Positions 44,508 to 56,333 of a DNA stretch of 64,000 bases are shown here, in pieces. Source of the stretch: Theobroma cacao (taxonomy: Eukaryota; Streptophyta; Magnoliopsida; Malvales; Malvaceae); the NCBI RefSeq assembly GCF_000208745.1, contig NC_030858.1, forward strand, positions 30,225,234 through 30,289,233. Reading direction: 5' to 3'. Below the pieces are notes generated by a model. That model worked only from the letters and a program-made list of their open reading frames with translations. It ran no database searches and was not told where the DNA came from. How positions within the stretch are numbered: the first letter of the stretch is position 1; every line of letters begins with the position of its first letter. The position numbers and the translations under genes were made by a program.

Positions 44508-45055
44508 AGATTTTTAAAGTCATGTTGTCTCAGCTTTGAGGAGCCACATTTTTAAAGTCATGTTGCCTTAGCTTTGAGCTTTGAGGAGCCACATTTTTAA
44601 AGTCATGTTGCCTCAGCTTTGAGGAGTCTCATTTTTAAAGTTTCGTTGCCTCAGTTTTGAGGAGTCTCATTTTTTAAAGTTTTGTTGCCTCAGTTTTGAG
44701 GAGTTTCATTTTTAAAGTTTCGTAGCCTCACTTTTGAAGAGTTCATTTTTATAGTTTTGTTGCCTCAGCTTTGAGGAATCTCATTTTAAAAAAAAAAGTC
44801 TCATTGCTCAATTTTGAGGAAGTTCATTTTTAAAGTTTCGTTGCCTCAGCTTTGAGGAGTCTTTTTTAAAGTTTCGTTGCCTCAGTTTTGAGGAGTTCAT
44901 TTTTAAAAAGTTTCGTTGNTCTTTTTTAAAGTTTCGTTGCCTCAGTTTTGAGGAGTTCATTTTTAAAGTTTCGTTGTATGCCTTAGTTTTGAGGAGTCAT
45001 ATTTTTAAAATTTCGTTGCCTCAGCTTTGAAGAGCCACATTTTTCTCTCAAAATT
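44508..45055. repeat. 38-bp tandem array around an N
   Basis: About 14-15 units of the form 'gttgcctcagctttgaggag' + 'tctcatttttaaagtttc' occur with 38-39-bp spacing and a few longer units. A single N at 44919 has the same 48 bp before (44860-44907) and after (44920-44967), so copy number here is unreliable. Confidence 0.88.
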
Positions 45056-45065
45056 TTCGAGTACA

Positions 45066-45330
45066 ATTAAAAAAAACAAACAAACAAACAAAACAAAAAA
45101 AACAAAAAAAAAAACAAAAAAAAAGGAAAAAAGAAAAGAAAAAAAAATAAAAACAAAAAAAAGAAGAAAAAAAAGAACAAAAACAAAAACAAAACAAAAA
45201 ACAAAAAACAAAAAAACAAAAAAAAACAAAAAAACAAAAAAACTAAAACAAAAAAACAAAAACAAAAACAAAAAAAAAAACAAAAACAAACAAAAACAAA
45301 ACAAAACAAAAAAGAAAAAAGCTTTGGTAA
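45066..45330. repeat. A-rich low-complexity (A)nC tract
   Basis: Almost only A with spaced C and few G. It produces poly-Lys and poly-Phe open frames on the two strands, which are not genes. Confidence 0.9.
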
Positions 45331-45349
45331 GAGAATTAAGGAATTAGAT

Positions 45350-48055
45350 TAAGTACAGTGTCTAGTCTTTGCACTATTTTGGATTACCGAAATGTGCAAA
45401 TAGGGGCAGCTGTAGGCACTGTAATTTTGCTTAGACAAACAAAACGGAAATAAAAATTAAAAATTAATTAATTAAATAATTAGAAACAAAAAAAAGAAGA
45501 GAGATAGTACTAGCAGGGCACGGATGCACCCTGCCAGTACTTGTCAGGCACCGCTACAATATCAAACACGAAAAACTCGCATCTGGTAGGGTAGTGAAAC
45601 GAAGCCCCTGCAGAAGCCAAAACCAAGCCTAGACAACTGGGTATAAAAACCCCACTGTAGCACTTGAACATGGGGGATTCGGTAACCAAAAACACTAGAA
45701 AAGGGAAGGGGGCAATCGAAAAACCTTAGAGAAATCCTTTACAACTTGTAGATAAAATCCCTAGTCTAAGCAGCGAACAACCACAATCCACAAATCAAAA
45801 AAATATACCAAAAAATCAATCAAAAAAATCACAATAAAATAAAGCAAGTGACTGTGTCATTTTTGGTGAGTAGTTGATCAGCGGTGAGAGAGCTTTTGGG
45901 CTGTCGGTTTGTGAGAGAGATGAGGGGGTTTAGATAACCGGTTAGGGAGGAAAGTCTTGGGGTAGTGTTGCTGTTTATAGGACAAGGTTTGGATTTGGGT
46001 GCCCCCGGTCAAGGAGTGTTAGAGCTTGGGATTTTGCTATCGCCTGTTAGAAGAAAGCGATTTAGGGGGTCTTGTGCTGTCGTAGGATAGGGAGAGAAAG
46101 AGAGCCGATCGACGCCAAAGGGAAAGCTTAGTCGCGCCACCGGTTAGTTTGGGTAGGGAGAAACTAGAACGGCTCTGGGTTAGGAGAGAGGAGCGATGTC
46201 AGGTTAAGAGTGAGAGTGAAGGTTTTTTTGGTCCTATCTGAGCCGCCGATGGAAGGAAGGAAAGAGAAAGACCTAACTTGTGGGTAGCCGACGACAATAG
46301 AGAGAGAAGAGAAATTCCCAAGCCTCCGACGTCGAGAAGAAGAAAGATTTAGGGAGAGAAGGGAGAAACACCGAAGAAAGATTTAGGGAGAGAAGGGAGA
46401 AACACCAATCATCTAGAGGGAAAAACAAGAGGAGAAAATGGGGAAAGGAGAGAGAAGGAAAACTTAAACGTGTTTAAAAGGTTGTAAGACGGCGTCGTTT
46501 TTCCAAGGATTCCCTTCCATCGCCAAACGACGCTGTCTTTGTTGTTTGGGAGCGGTCACACCAAGCTCCAAATAGTCCCACTCCAAGGAGGGCCAGGTCT
46601 GGCAGTAGTTTGGGCTAACCAAGCCCGATCAGATAAAAAGCCTTATTCTTTTTTAGATTTGTGATGGATTGGTTGTCATGTGGGCTAGCTCACTTCTTTT
46701 TTGATTAAGCTTTATATTTAGTAAATTTAAATGGTTTGAGTATGATATTTGAAATCCTTTTAATAATATTTTAGAGGAATTAAATGGACAGAAAATGTGA
46801 AACAATAATGTTAATAGTAGAAGGTAATAAAAAGTTTAATTATTTTTTACTTACCAGAATAAATCCTTTGTTTTAGGACAAATATTAATAGTTTTAATAG
46901 TATATTAATTGAACCTTAAGGTACCATACTATTAACCATGGAAAGAATACAAAATCAAACCGATGATGGGATGATCAGTCAGGACGCGAGGAGTCGCAAT
47001 CCCAAGCTAATTTTTCCTAAGTGCGGAATCCGAATTAAGGCTCCACCAGTACGATGGGAGAGCCTTGATTTTGAGATTCCGAGATTTTTATTCTAAATAA
47101 ATAAAATTTTACTACATAAAAAAAATTAGTCAAAAATAAAAAATAATAAAATAATAAAGAGATAAAATGGGAAAAATAAAAAAACATAATAATAAAAAAA
47201 TAAAAAAATAAGCGTAAACTTCACAAACATAACATATATTCTTATTGCATCATGCATACGATTGCATATAAGTATTTTTGTTTATGAGTTAAGCCCTGAT
47301 GATGGGATTTTCCAAAGATCTTGCGAAGACGAGTATTTCTCGAAAAGTTTTTTAGGTAAAAAAATGTCCCCGGGTCCCACCATATGATGGGAGGGCTCGG
47401 AAAAATATTTTTAATAAAAGGCTTTCGCTCGTATTAGGTTCATTATTCACGAAAATATTATTTTTTAAAGAAAAACGTACGATAACCCCGATGATGGGAA
47501 TTATTCGTTGAATTTGTGAAGGCGAGTTTCTCGGATAATTTTCTAGGTGAGAGAGCACCCCGGATCTCACCAGTATGATGGGCGGATTCGAGAGAACGTC
47601 CTCGATAAAAGGTTATTCGTTTGACATTTTTTATCTCACGCCATGCATTTCATCTTGCCTCACACTTACATTTCATTTTAGAATCAAATAAAAATTATTT
47701 AATAAAATTGGAGATATAATAAGCAAATTATAGCTAAGGAAATATAATGAACTTAAAGATTAAAGCCCAATAAGATAATCTAAAAATGGTATCGTTCATG
47801 GAACAGGCTTCCCGAGGGTGCTAATCCTTCTTCGGGTGTAACCGTACTCCCGAACCTAGATCTAGAAAAATGAAGACCAGTTTAAGATTCTTTCGGTGGG
47901 CTTAAAATTAATTTAAGACTTCGTCGATTAGAATCGAGTCAATAGGTGGCCAATCACACCTAGAAAAAAGATTGGTGGCGACTTCTAGTGTGTTTTCATC
48001 ACGTCTGGCAATCGGGTTCTCGAACCCGCACGTTACGACACTAGCTGTCCGATAA
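45350..48055 (-). mobile_element. Long LTR-like repeat, copy 2
   Basis: The reverse complement begins TAGTGTCGTAACGTGCGGG near 48045 and follows copy 1 (24612-27112) block by block, including 'cccatcatactggtg', 'ttatccgagaaactcgcctt' and 'cccatcatcggggt'. A 'gacggcgtcgttt' block (about 46490) and GA-rich tracts near 45900-46450 lie towards the other end. No coding domain is present. It is longer than copy 1 and in the opposite orientation. Confidence 0.68.
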
Positions 48056-48059
48056 TTTC

Positions 48060-51000
48060 GATTGGGATTCTGGTCCGACGATAAGGAGGTTTGAGCGGTT
48101 TATCAATTGTTTGGGAGAAGGCTTTTTTTTTCTTTTAGATAGTCTACAGTGTTAATTAGAGATAGATTGATCCTGATCAAAGGAAGATGGAACTTTCACA
48201 GTTTTAACCATATAATGGTGAATGTGTATGCTCCATGTAATGCGGCTAGAAAAATAATTTGTGTTGTTATATGTTGGAAGGGAAATTGGTGTTTGGTAGG
48301 TTACTTTAACTCAAACAAACAATGTAGAGGAGAGAAAATGTTGCAACTTGGAGGGTATTGTTGTAGATGATTTCAATGAATTTATTAATAAAGGTTAGCT
48401 AATTGATTTATCTTTAAATTTTAAAAGCTTTCCATGGTTTGGATTGAAATCAAGGAGGGGTAAGTTAGATAATCTTTTTTATTTTAAGAATGGTTACTGC
48501 ACTTTCTATAATATCTAGCAGAAAGGTTTGAAAAGATCAATCTCCGATTGTCCTATTTTGTTGACTTCTGAGAAGGTAGGTTGGGGCCCTCGACCTTTAA
48601 TAAAACTTTGGTCTTAAGGTTGTTAAAAAGTGGAAGGTAGTAGAGGCTTCGGGTAAACTACGATTGTTTTTATAAATGTTGAAGTTAAGTAGATTGAAGT
48701 TTCATTTGATGCAATGGAACAGACAAATGTTTGGTCTTGTGTATGAAAAGATTGCTAGATTAGAAAAAAGGTGGAGGCTTTGGACAACTAGGAAATTCTA
48801 GGGAGTCGATAAAGGAGGAAATTCTTATTTGGAGGTCTTTTACTTTGGAATTATGGACAGTAACTCGTAATAAGGAATCCATATCGAGATTAAGAAGGCT
48901 CAGACAAGGTAGATTAGAGAAGAGGACAAGAATGTGAGATTCTTTCACTGTAAAGCCAAAGCTAGGGTTCATCATGGTAATTTCTAGGAATAGGATGTGG
49001 ATTTCGGATCTGAGGGAGGTCAAGATAGTTACCATTGAAATTTTGAATGAATGTACAACAGTGGTAAGTGGTTGATACTACTGATCAATGGCTTAGAATT
49101 AAAAAGGTTAAGTATGCGAGTTGTGTGTCTGGAGGTACTTTTTTTTTTATAATTGAGAGAAAAGAGATTTTGACACTTGCTCTTTAGACAGGTAATTATG
49201 CACAAATTAATAAGTCAAATGGTCGAGTGTGTCTGGAGACTCCTTTTACAATGGAAGAATTGAAGAAAACAATTTGGGATTATTAAGGGTCGAAAGTACT
49301 AGGACTGAATAGTTTCAACTTCAATTTTTTAAAGAAATCATGGTCTTTTATAGGTGGGGAGTTATTGGATTTTGTTTCTGATTTTCAGCAAAATGGTAAG
49401 TTAGAAAAGGGACTAAATTCCTCTTTTGTTGCTTTATTTCAAAGATGACTAATCCTTCTTCTTTGGAAGACTTTTGACCTATTAATTTGGAGAGTTCTTA
49501 GCATAACTTTTGGCTAATTGATTGAAATTAGTGATCAACAAAGTGGTTAGTGATGCTCAGAACGCATTTGTAAGCAACTGTCAAATGGAGATTATATATT
49601 TATAACATGAAAAAGAATTTCCGAAAGGCATAATGCTAGAAAAACCCTCTAAATTATTTAAGAAAATTAAAATAAATCTTTATTCTTTTATTACTTTCAA
49701 TTAAGCCCTTACTTTTATTTTGGATCAAAAAAGCCCTTATAACTAATAATTGATTAATTGTAATTAGTCAAAATGCCATTTGTCATTTTATATCTACATG
49801 GCATTAACATGATATTGATGTGAAGGGTAAAAAATATCACTTGGTTATGTTATCATGTCAAATTAACATATCACGTTATTATCAATTATGATATATCAGC
49901 AAATCACATTACAATCAGTTATGATATGTTAACATATCATATCAATGGCATGTGGCATAGAATGACAAATAGTATTTTGATTAAGTCATTCATTAATCAT
50001 TAGGGGTTATTTGACTCAAAATAAAAATATAAGAGTTTATTTGACTCAAAATACAATATAAGGACTTGATTGAGCGTAATAAAAATATAATGACTTATTT
50101 GAATTTTTTTAAAAATAGTTTGGAGGCTTTTTTATATAAAGACTTGATTGAATGTAATAAAAATATAATGATTTATTTGAAAATTTTTTTGAATAGCTTA
50201 AGGGCTTTTTTAGATGTTATGCCTTTCTGAATTGATGATGGAGTGGTACTTAAAGCTGGATTTTGATAAGGCAAATGATTGTTTGTATTGGGGTTTTTTA
50301 TGTGTGTAATGGAGAGGATGGGTTTTCGGGATAAATAGCGTCAATGGATTTTTGAATGCATTTCTACAGTAAGAGTTGCAATTTTGGTATCAGAATGAGG
50401 TTGAGAAGAATTCTAATTGATGAAAAATATGGTGATGGATAATTTCATTAGTTGCTGTCTACTGAGCATCAGGAGTGATTGTCAAAATGTTTGGAAAAAC
50501 ATTATGAACTTACTGAAACTTGAAGGAGTGGAGAAGTAATTAGTCAGTTGTAATGGGTGTAGATGGACAGTGGGGAATGGAGCTTGTTAGACAAATGGTT
50601 AGTGGCCAATCCTTTAAATACAATTTTCCCAAACTTTTCATTTTAGCGGTTGACAAGGAGATTCGTGCTGTCGATTTGTTGAATTCTGACGGGCAGGGGA
50701 ATCTACATTTTTTAAGGTAGTTATATGAGTGGAAAAAACATTCCTCATAGGAGCTTTTAGAGAAACTAAAAGATGTTCACCTCAACACAAAAAGAAGGAA
50801 GACAAACTGATTTGGGAATTAGATGCGAAAGGGTCTTTCTTTCGTCAAAAAATTTGCAGTTGCTTTGGATCATCAGTCATTGCCAGATGGACGAAAGGTA
50901 TGGTTTTACTCAATCTGGAAATATATCATTCCCCCTAAACTTCAAAGTTTCCTATGATTAACTATTTTAAATCGTATCGGTATCAAAAGCTTTTTGATAT

Positions 51001-51880
51001 CCAAGAGTGTTCTTTTTTAGAATAACTAATGTTTATATCTTCGGTGTGGTTAGTTGAGGAAGAATGTGATGATCATATTCTTTTTTCATTTAATTACTCA
51101 TGGATTGTTTGAATATATGTTTTTAAATGGTTATGAACATTATGGGCTATTCCCAAATTTGTGACAATTTTCAGGAAATCTTATGAAGATTTATTAATTT
51201 TCAGTTTATGAAAAAGAGATAATTAACAGTGTGTGATGCTACAGTTTGGTCTTTATGGATAACAAGGAAAGATGTCGTTTTTAATGGTAAAACATGAAAT
51301 GGAGAAGAAATATTTTTTTGATAAAAATGAGATCGATGGCTTATAAAAAAAAGAGATAAAATGTCTGTCATTCTGCAAGTTATAGAAATGAGCTTAAATT
51401 TAACGTTGAAGGCTCCACTAGAGGTAAATTGGGCCTTACATGTGGAGGGGTTTTAAGAAATTCATATGGTTCCGTCGTTGGAATTTTCTTCAACTCTCTC
51501 AATATATGGGATTTTATCTTTGTAGAATTAACGACCATTAAAATTGCTCTTCAGGTAATTAGTTCATGTCTTGGGATAAATAGAAGTCTTACATTGTTGA
51601 ATCTGACTTCATAGTGGCTATTTCTTGGGTGTGCAACAAGGTGTCAAGACTATGAGATTATGGTATACTTTGAATGAAATCAATAGTTAAAAAAAAAAAA
51701 AAAACTATTGGTGGTATTGCTTTTATGCATACCTTCATAGAAGCTAACGCTTTGCAAATTTTTTAATAAAAATTGGTGTTGTTCGATCAGAGAAAGTACC
51801 CAAGTCTTACAAGGAGCCAGTAGTTAGTGGTGCTCAATTAAACTAAAAAGCCAGTTCTAATGGGCATCTAATTTGAATGG
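48060..51880 (+). mobile_element. L1-type LINE fragment A (ORF2 part)
   Basis: Degenerate plus-strand blocks run in ORF2 order. The endonuclease is 'MVNVYAPCNAARK' to 'NWCLVGYFNSNKQ' (about 48205-48330). RT start blocks are near 49240-49450 ('MEELKKTIWDY', 'FNFLKKSWSFIGGELLDF'). An RT core reads 'LKLDFDKANDCLYWGFL' after an inserted MITE (about 50250-50300). The RNase H reads 'KFNVEGSTRGKLGLTCGGVL' with its continuation (about 51395-51560). The 5' end is truncated inside the endonuclease, and stops are frequent. No clear poly(A) end was identified. Confidence 0.82.
49627..50223. mobile_element. MULE-like MITE, copy B, nested in LINE A
   Basis: 597-bp element starting GGCATAATGCTAGAAAAACC; the reverse complement of its end reads GGCATAACATCTAAAAAAGC. 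Flanks TTTCCGAAA (49618-49626) and TTTCTGAAT (50224-50232) match at 7 of 9 bases. It interrupts the LINE reverse transcriptase, which resumes after it. It is related to copy A at 31882-32268 but has a longer interior. Confidence 0.78.
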
Positions 51881-52995
51881 AAAACACCAATGGTGTGTCC
51901 TAGCCGTTAGAATTCGAGTCTTAATTTTAAAAGTTTCAGTGTTACTTCTCATTGTGTGATCAAAAATAGTATGTAAAAAGAAACATCGAGTTTGTGGAAG
52001 GATAAGTAAGAATGTAACAGAGCCGAGAGGGAGAACAGAGAAGGGATTTTAAGATTGTTCCAAAATAGGGCTAGCTGCTGGATAGACAACCATTGTTAGG
52101 TTGTTTTTTTGTTGAGAACATGGAAAAGGAAGATCAGGAGGAGATGACTCGATAGTTTACTTAGGCTGTTTATGGACAATTTAAGCAAGAGGTTAACATG
52201 GGCAACAATCAAAGGTGTGTTCGAAGAGTATGGAATGGTTGTGGACGTGTTTATTCCGAGGAAGGTTCTACAAGACAAAGGATAGTCAGCAAACTATGCA
52301 TTTATCAAGTAAAGGGAGCGCCACGAGCTGGAAAAGGCATTGAGATGAGGAGGACATCAGCGGATGGATGGGAAACGGCTCATATTGAGGAAGGCTGAGG
52401 TGGTGCAAAAAGATCGTTCAACTAGGGAAATGCAATTGAAGAGCAGCAGCTCTTGGATTGATACACAGAGGTTTGTTAGTAAGACGTTCAAAGATGTGGT
52501 AGTTGGAAATGGAGACAAGAACACAATGGCACAAGGAAAGGTCAAGTTAGAGGAAAAGAAAGTGAGAGAAAGCAAAGAAATGATAGCACGAAAGATAGAA
52601 ACAGTTGCAAATGGAAACAATAGAAATAATCAACTGAGTGGAGTGAAGATGGAGACGGTGAAGACCAATAATATCTTGGAAGAAGACATGAAGTGGGCAA
52701 GGAGGAGTGCGATAAGGAAAGCAAGGGATATGTTGGATTGCAAGAGATACAAAGAAGATTAACAAGAGAAGGGATCAAGCACAAGTGAGGATCATGGAAG
52801 GTAGGTCGATGGTGGTAACGTTTAGTGAACATGGAAAGATGAAAGTGCTATTGAAATACCATTAGGATCCATTTGACAAATGGTTTGAATTGCTAATCCC
52901 AATAAGCATAGCTAACGATGACAGAGACGCGAGAATATGGATTCAGCTATGCGAGGTACCGGTGCACTTATGGCACGTTAAAACCTTCAGGGCCC

Positions 52996-53180
52996 TTTTT
53001 TTTTTTTGAGTTTGTCCATCTTTCGTAGAGGAGCCGAATGAAACCAAAATTTCATGTTCGGTTTTGAATTAGAGACGTTAAAAATAATGAATCAACGTCG
53101 ACTATAACCCTTAGCCTTCCAAGCTAACGATGTGGGTCGATTCCCACTGCCCCTCCATATTCTAATTCTATCTATTTGAT
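52996..53180 (+). other. Nuclear plastid DNA fragment (trnG-UCC intron end)
   Basis: About 185 bp matching, as recognised by eye, the 3' end of the plastid trnG-UCC group II intron, its second exon and a few bases of downstream spacer. The intron part includes the domain V-like GAGCCGAATGAAACC...GTTCGG hairpin (about 53031-53061) and the stretch to the 3' splice site. It sits inside LINE ORF1, whose reading resumes afterwards. Confidence 0.85.
53107..53155 (+). pseudogene. trnG-UCC: Plastid tRNA-Gly(UCC) second exon, relic
   Basis: Contains the anticodon arm CTTCCAA (anticodon UCC) followed by a T-arm resembling GGGTTCGATTCCC, but here one T is lost and C/G changes break pairing. The first exon is absent, so no functional tRNA can form. 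Confidence 0.8.
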
Positions 53181-55920
53181 AGGTGAATGTGGTGACTTTC
53201 TGGCCGTGGATAGAAGCACCCACAAAGGAGATAGATTTAATCAAGCCTACATCTTGGTGAAAGTGAGCAGTAGTATGATGGTGCCAAACCAAGTGTATAT
53301 TGAGGCAGAAGGAAAGAAATTTGGCATTTAGGTTAGTATAGTAGGAGGTGAAGAAGAGTCAAAACCTTATGTGAAAGGAAAAGAGAAAATTCAGGAAGAG
53401 GAAAGAAAACCAGAGGGTAAAGGTGGTGGTTATGGTGGAGCTACAGTAGGAACGAAGACGTTGGGCCATGGCAGAACGATGAGGATAGAAACATGCTGGA
53501 GAAGGTCAAAGGTTTTAGAAAAATCAGATGAATTCAAATTAAAGTCAAGAAACGGTTTTGATGGTAACGGGGAAACAGAGGTAGGTCAGATAAGAAAAGG
53601 GACAATGCTCAAGAAAAGAGACAGAAAGCATGAAACTTTTAGCTATGGAGATATGGTGGGACAAGGTAGTAACGAGGAGTAAGAAAAAGGTACACAGAGG
53701 TTGAAGGAACGTGGCCTATCAGTAGAAGGGTGAAGGATATGAATAATAAAACTGATACAAGAGAAGGAGTGTGACAAGATTGTTGGAAGGGCACGGTCAC
53801 TAGGGAAATCAGAGGAAGATATAGGTAAGCCAGGGTACGGCTCAACATAAGAACGTAGCACAATTTGAAAATGGGGGTAGCAGTGGAAAAATGAAAAAGA
53901 CGCGGAGAAGAGAATGTGAAGTTTTGGGTTTGGATAGTTTAAGCCTAATGAAAGTTTGGAGTAAAGTGGATATCCAACGTAAGGGACCAAAGAAAAAAGA
54001 TGAAATTCAAGAAGGCAAGTCTAGTCCTACAAAGAGAAGAGAGGGATTGAGGAATGGGTAGGAATATGCTTACAAAGAGAAAGCCCAAATAGAATAAGGT
54101 TTAATGGAGAAGAAAAAGAGAAAGGGACTAAGTTGATAGAAACAGAGGAAAAAAATGAAAAGGGATCACAATTGGATGGAGTTGAAGCACACCCAGAATA
54201 GAGAGAGAAAAGCGAACAAAGTGATGGAGAATTCTAGGGAGAGAAGAAATATTTGCTTAAATCTGAAAATGTAGAAATAACTGAAAAGTATGAAGAATGG
54301 ATGGTTACCGAAACAGAGAAGAACCAAGAAGAGCACTCGAAAGATGAAAGGGAGAAAACAAGGGACAAACAAAAAAAGAAAGGCACAGATACAGGGAATG
54401 AAAAAGCAACTATCGATGGCAACAAGTTGGGTTTATAGAAAGAACCTGAGAGTGATGGGAAAAAGAATTTGAGGGATTGGTCATGCCTAAACTAAGGAGA
54501 AGTGCTAGAGGGAGATTCAAACTGAACAAATTTTCACCAGAAGGTAAGTAAGAACAGAGTAGCTGAAAAAAAGGAAAATAGTAGTAGGAGAAGTAAAGTC
54601 AGGGAAGTAATTACTTTCAACAAAAAGGGGGTGGTCAAAAAGAGGAAGGAAGAGAAGATTGAAACAACAAATTGAGGAAGATTTAGGGCTTGCAAATGTA
54701 GAACAAGAAACATAAGGGCAGGATACGATTTCAGATGCTGATTTTAGGCTTAGAAACTTGATGCTCATTAGATAAGCAGAAGAGATCTAGGAGTTAAGTA
54801 AGATATTGGGGTTGAATTTTCGAGACAAAAAGGAGGAGGTGCGTCAAAGAATTGTGGCAATGGAGGTAGTTGACAGAGAAAGGGATGTGACAATACCAAC
54901 AGATCGATCTCTGACGGGCATCAGGGACAGTGTTGTTTGTGCACATGTAAAGAAGGCATTATTGACAGTAAGCTTGTGACAGTGATCAAGATGGACTATT
55001 TTAATGCAACGAATAGTTTGGTAATTGGGAAACGGAGCAGGAGCCGGAGTGGAATTAAGGTGGCAGATTTAATGGTGTTCAAAGGCCTTTGTTGTTGTAT
55101 AAGAGGTGAATATTCTCTAGATTTTGCTGGTTTACTTGTTATGTGGGGGTGTGATAGAAGTTAGTTAGCTTCTGTAATTCAGGTTGAATGTTTTAAGATG
55201 TAGTGGCATAGTTTAGAACGTTTGGATCATGGTTATAGTGTAATCCCAGAAGGTTTTTAGAGTTGAGAAGATTAGTCTTTTTTGTAAAGAGAACTCATAG
55301 TTAAGGTAGAGTCACCATTATCTGTTTGATTGGTAGAATCCTTTCATAATTGTATTATTATCTTCCTCCATAGCTTGATGTGATATGCTACTGCAAGCTT
55401 TTTATTTCTAAGTTTCAATTGTTATGACATACAAGTTATGTTGAGTTAATAAATTCGTTTTTCAAAAAAAAAAATCAGAGATATTTTATGCTTGGTGGTA
55501 ATTCGACTTGAGAATTGGTGTTTCCTTATGGTTGCTTAGTTTTAGTTTAAGTTCAAATATTTGTTATGACTTCTTAGGTGATTGATTTTTTTTTTTTAAG
55601 ACTGTTAGTTTGAATCAACTTTTATATTAATAAAATTTTTCTTTGATTGAGAAAACTAGTTTAAAAGAACATAATATTTAAAATAGCATTTTTTTCTTTT
55701 GCCTTTGAAAGTTAAGGGAAGAGAATTCGAAATCATTTTTTTAGGTAAATATTTGCATTAAACCTCTCATTAAACTTACTACTACAATTAATCTTCATTC
55801 AATCTTTTTGTTTATTGAGTTTAATTAACTTGGTGAGAACATTTTGAACTTTGAATTCTTTTTCCATATCCATCAAACTAGAGTAGAGAGAATTCTGTAC
55901 TATCAAACTAGTGTAGAGAA

Positions 55921-56333
55921 ATTTTGCACTATACTCTGTTGTTATGGTTGTGGACGGAGGGTTGATAAGAATGGAAATGTGAGCAGATGGCTAATGTTTT
56001 GCCTTATATTTGGGTTGTGGCACCCGACAGCTTCTTGGCTGATGAGAAAAGGGATATGTTATACTTGAGTTGTGTTGATTTTTAGCTATCGTAAAGATAG
56101 GTGTGGGACAGATTGCGATATTTTTGAGGTTCACAGTCACCTTGTTTCACTTTGTCTGAGGACTTGTTTTCTCGCCAGGCTGTGTTGCCATTTCTCTTGG
56201 GGAGATTTTTTGAAGGGTAGTAATGTGCTGTTGAAAGTCTTTAGCCAAACCAATAGGATAGACTTCCCGCAGCATGTCTCTAACTTTGACTCAATGAGTA
56301 TACACTGATATTTGCCTTTCAAAGAAAACAAAA
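55921..56333 (+). mobile_element. Retro-inserted 413-bp segment with A-rich tail
   Basis: Flanked by an exact 16-bp direct repeat AAACTAGTGTAGAGAA (55905-55920 and 56334-56349). The right end is A-rich (aaagaaaacaaaa). This is the mark of LINE-driven target-primed insertion. The source, whether a 5'-truncated LINE, a SINE or a transcript copy, is not recognised. It lies in an intron of BURP copy 3. Confidence 0.75.

Larger units (their letters stand above)
52000..55472 (+). mobile_element. L1-type LINE fragment B (ORF1 and 3' tail)
   Basis: Starts with an RRM-like fold in broken frames: 'LFMDNLSKRLTWATIKGVFE' then 'EYGMVVDVFIPRKVLQDKG' (about 52165-52275), then 'SANYAFIKYKG'. Next is a DUF4283-like block 'GRSMVVTFSEHGKMKVLLKY' and 'RIWIQLCEVPVHLWHVKTFR' (about 52800-52990). 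After a plastid insertion, 'GECGDFLAVDRSTHKGDRF' continues. A long Lys/Glu/Arg-rich region follows to about 54900. ORF2 is missing. The element ends in AT-rich sequence with an A tail (about 55462-55472). RRM plus DUF4283 is a known ORF1 layout of plant LINEs. Confidence 0.7.

Noticed and set aside
44508..45055. CRISPR-like array
   Set aside because: Units are contiguous with no unique spacers, and the sequence is plant nuclear DNA.
45005..45347. Open frames rich in Lys (+) and Phe (-)
   Set aside because: They come from the (A)nC low-complexity tract and have no domain.
53107..53155. Functional tRNA-Gly
   Set aside because: Only the second exon is present and its T-arm is mutated; plastid insert.
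52357..54472. Many overlapping frames on both strands, some over 100 residues
   Set aside because: Shadows of the purine-rich LINE ORF1; only the plus-strand blocks resemble RRM and DUF4283, and those are broken.
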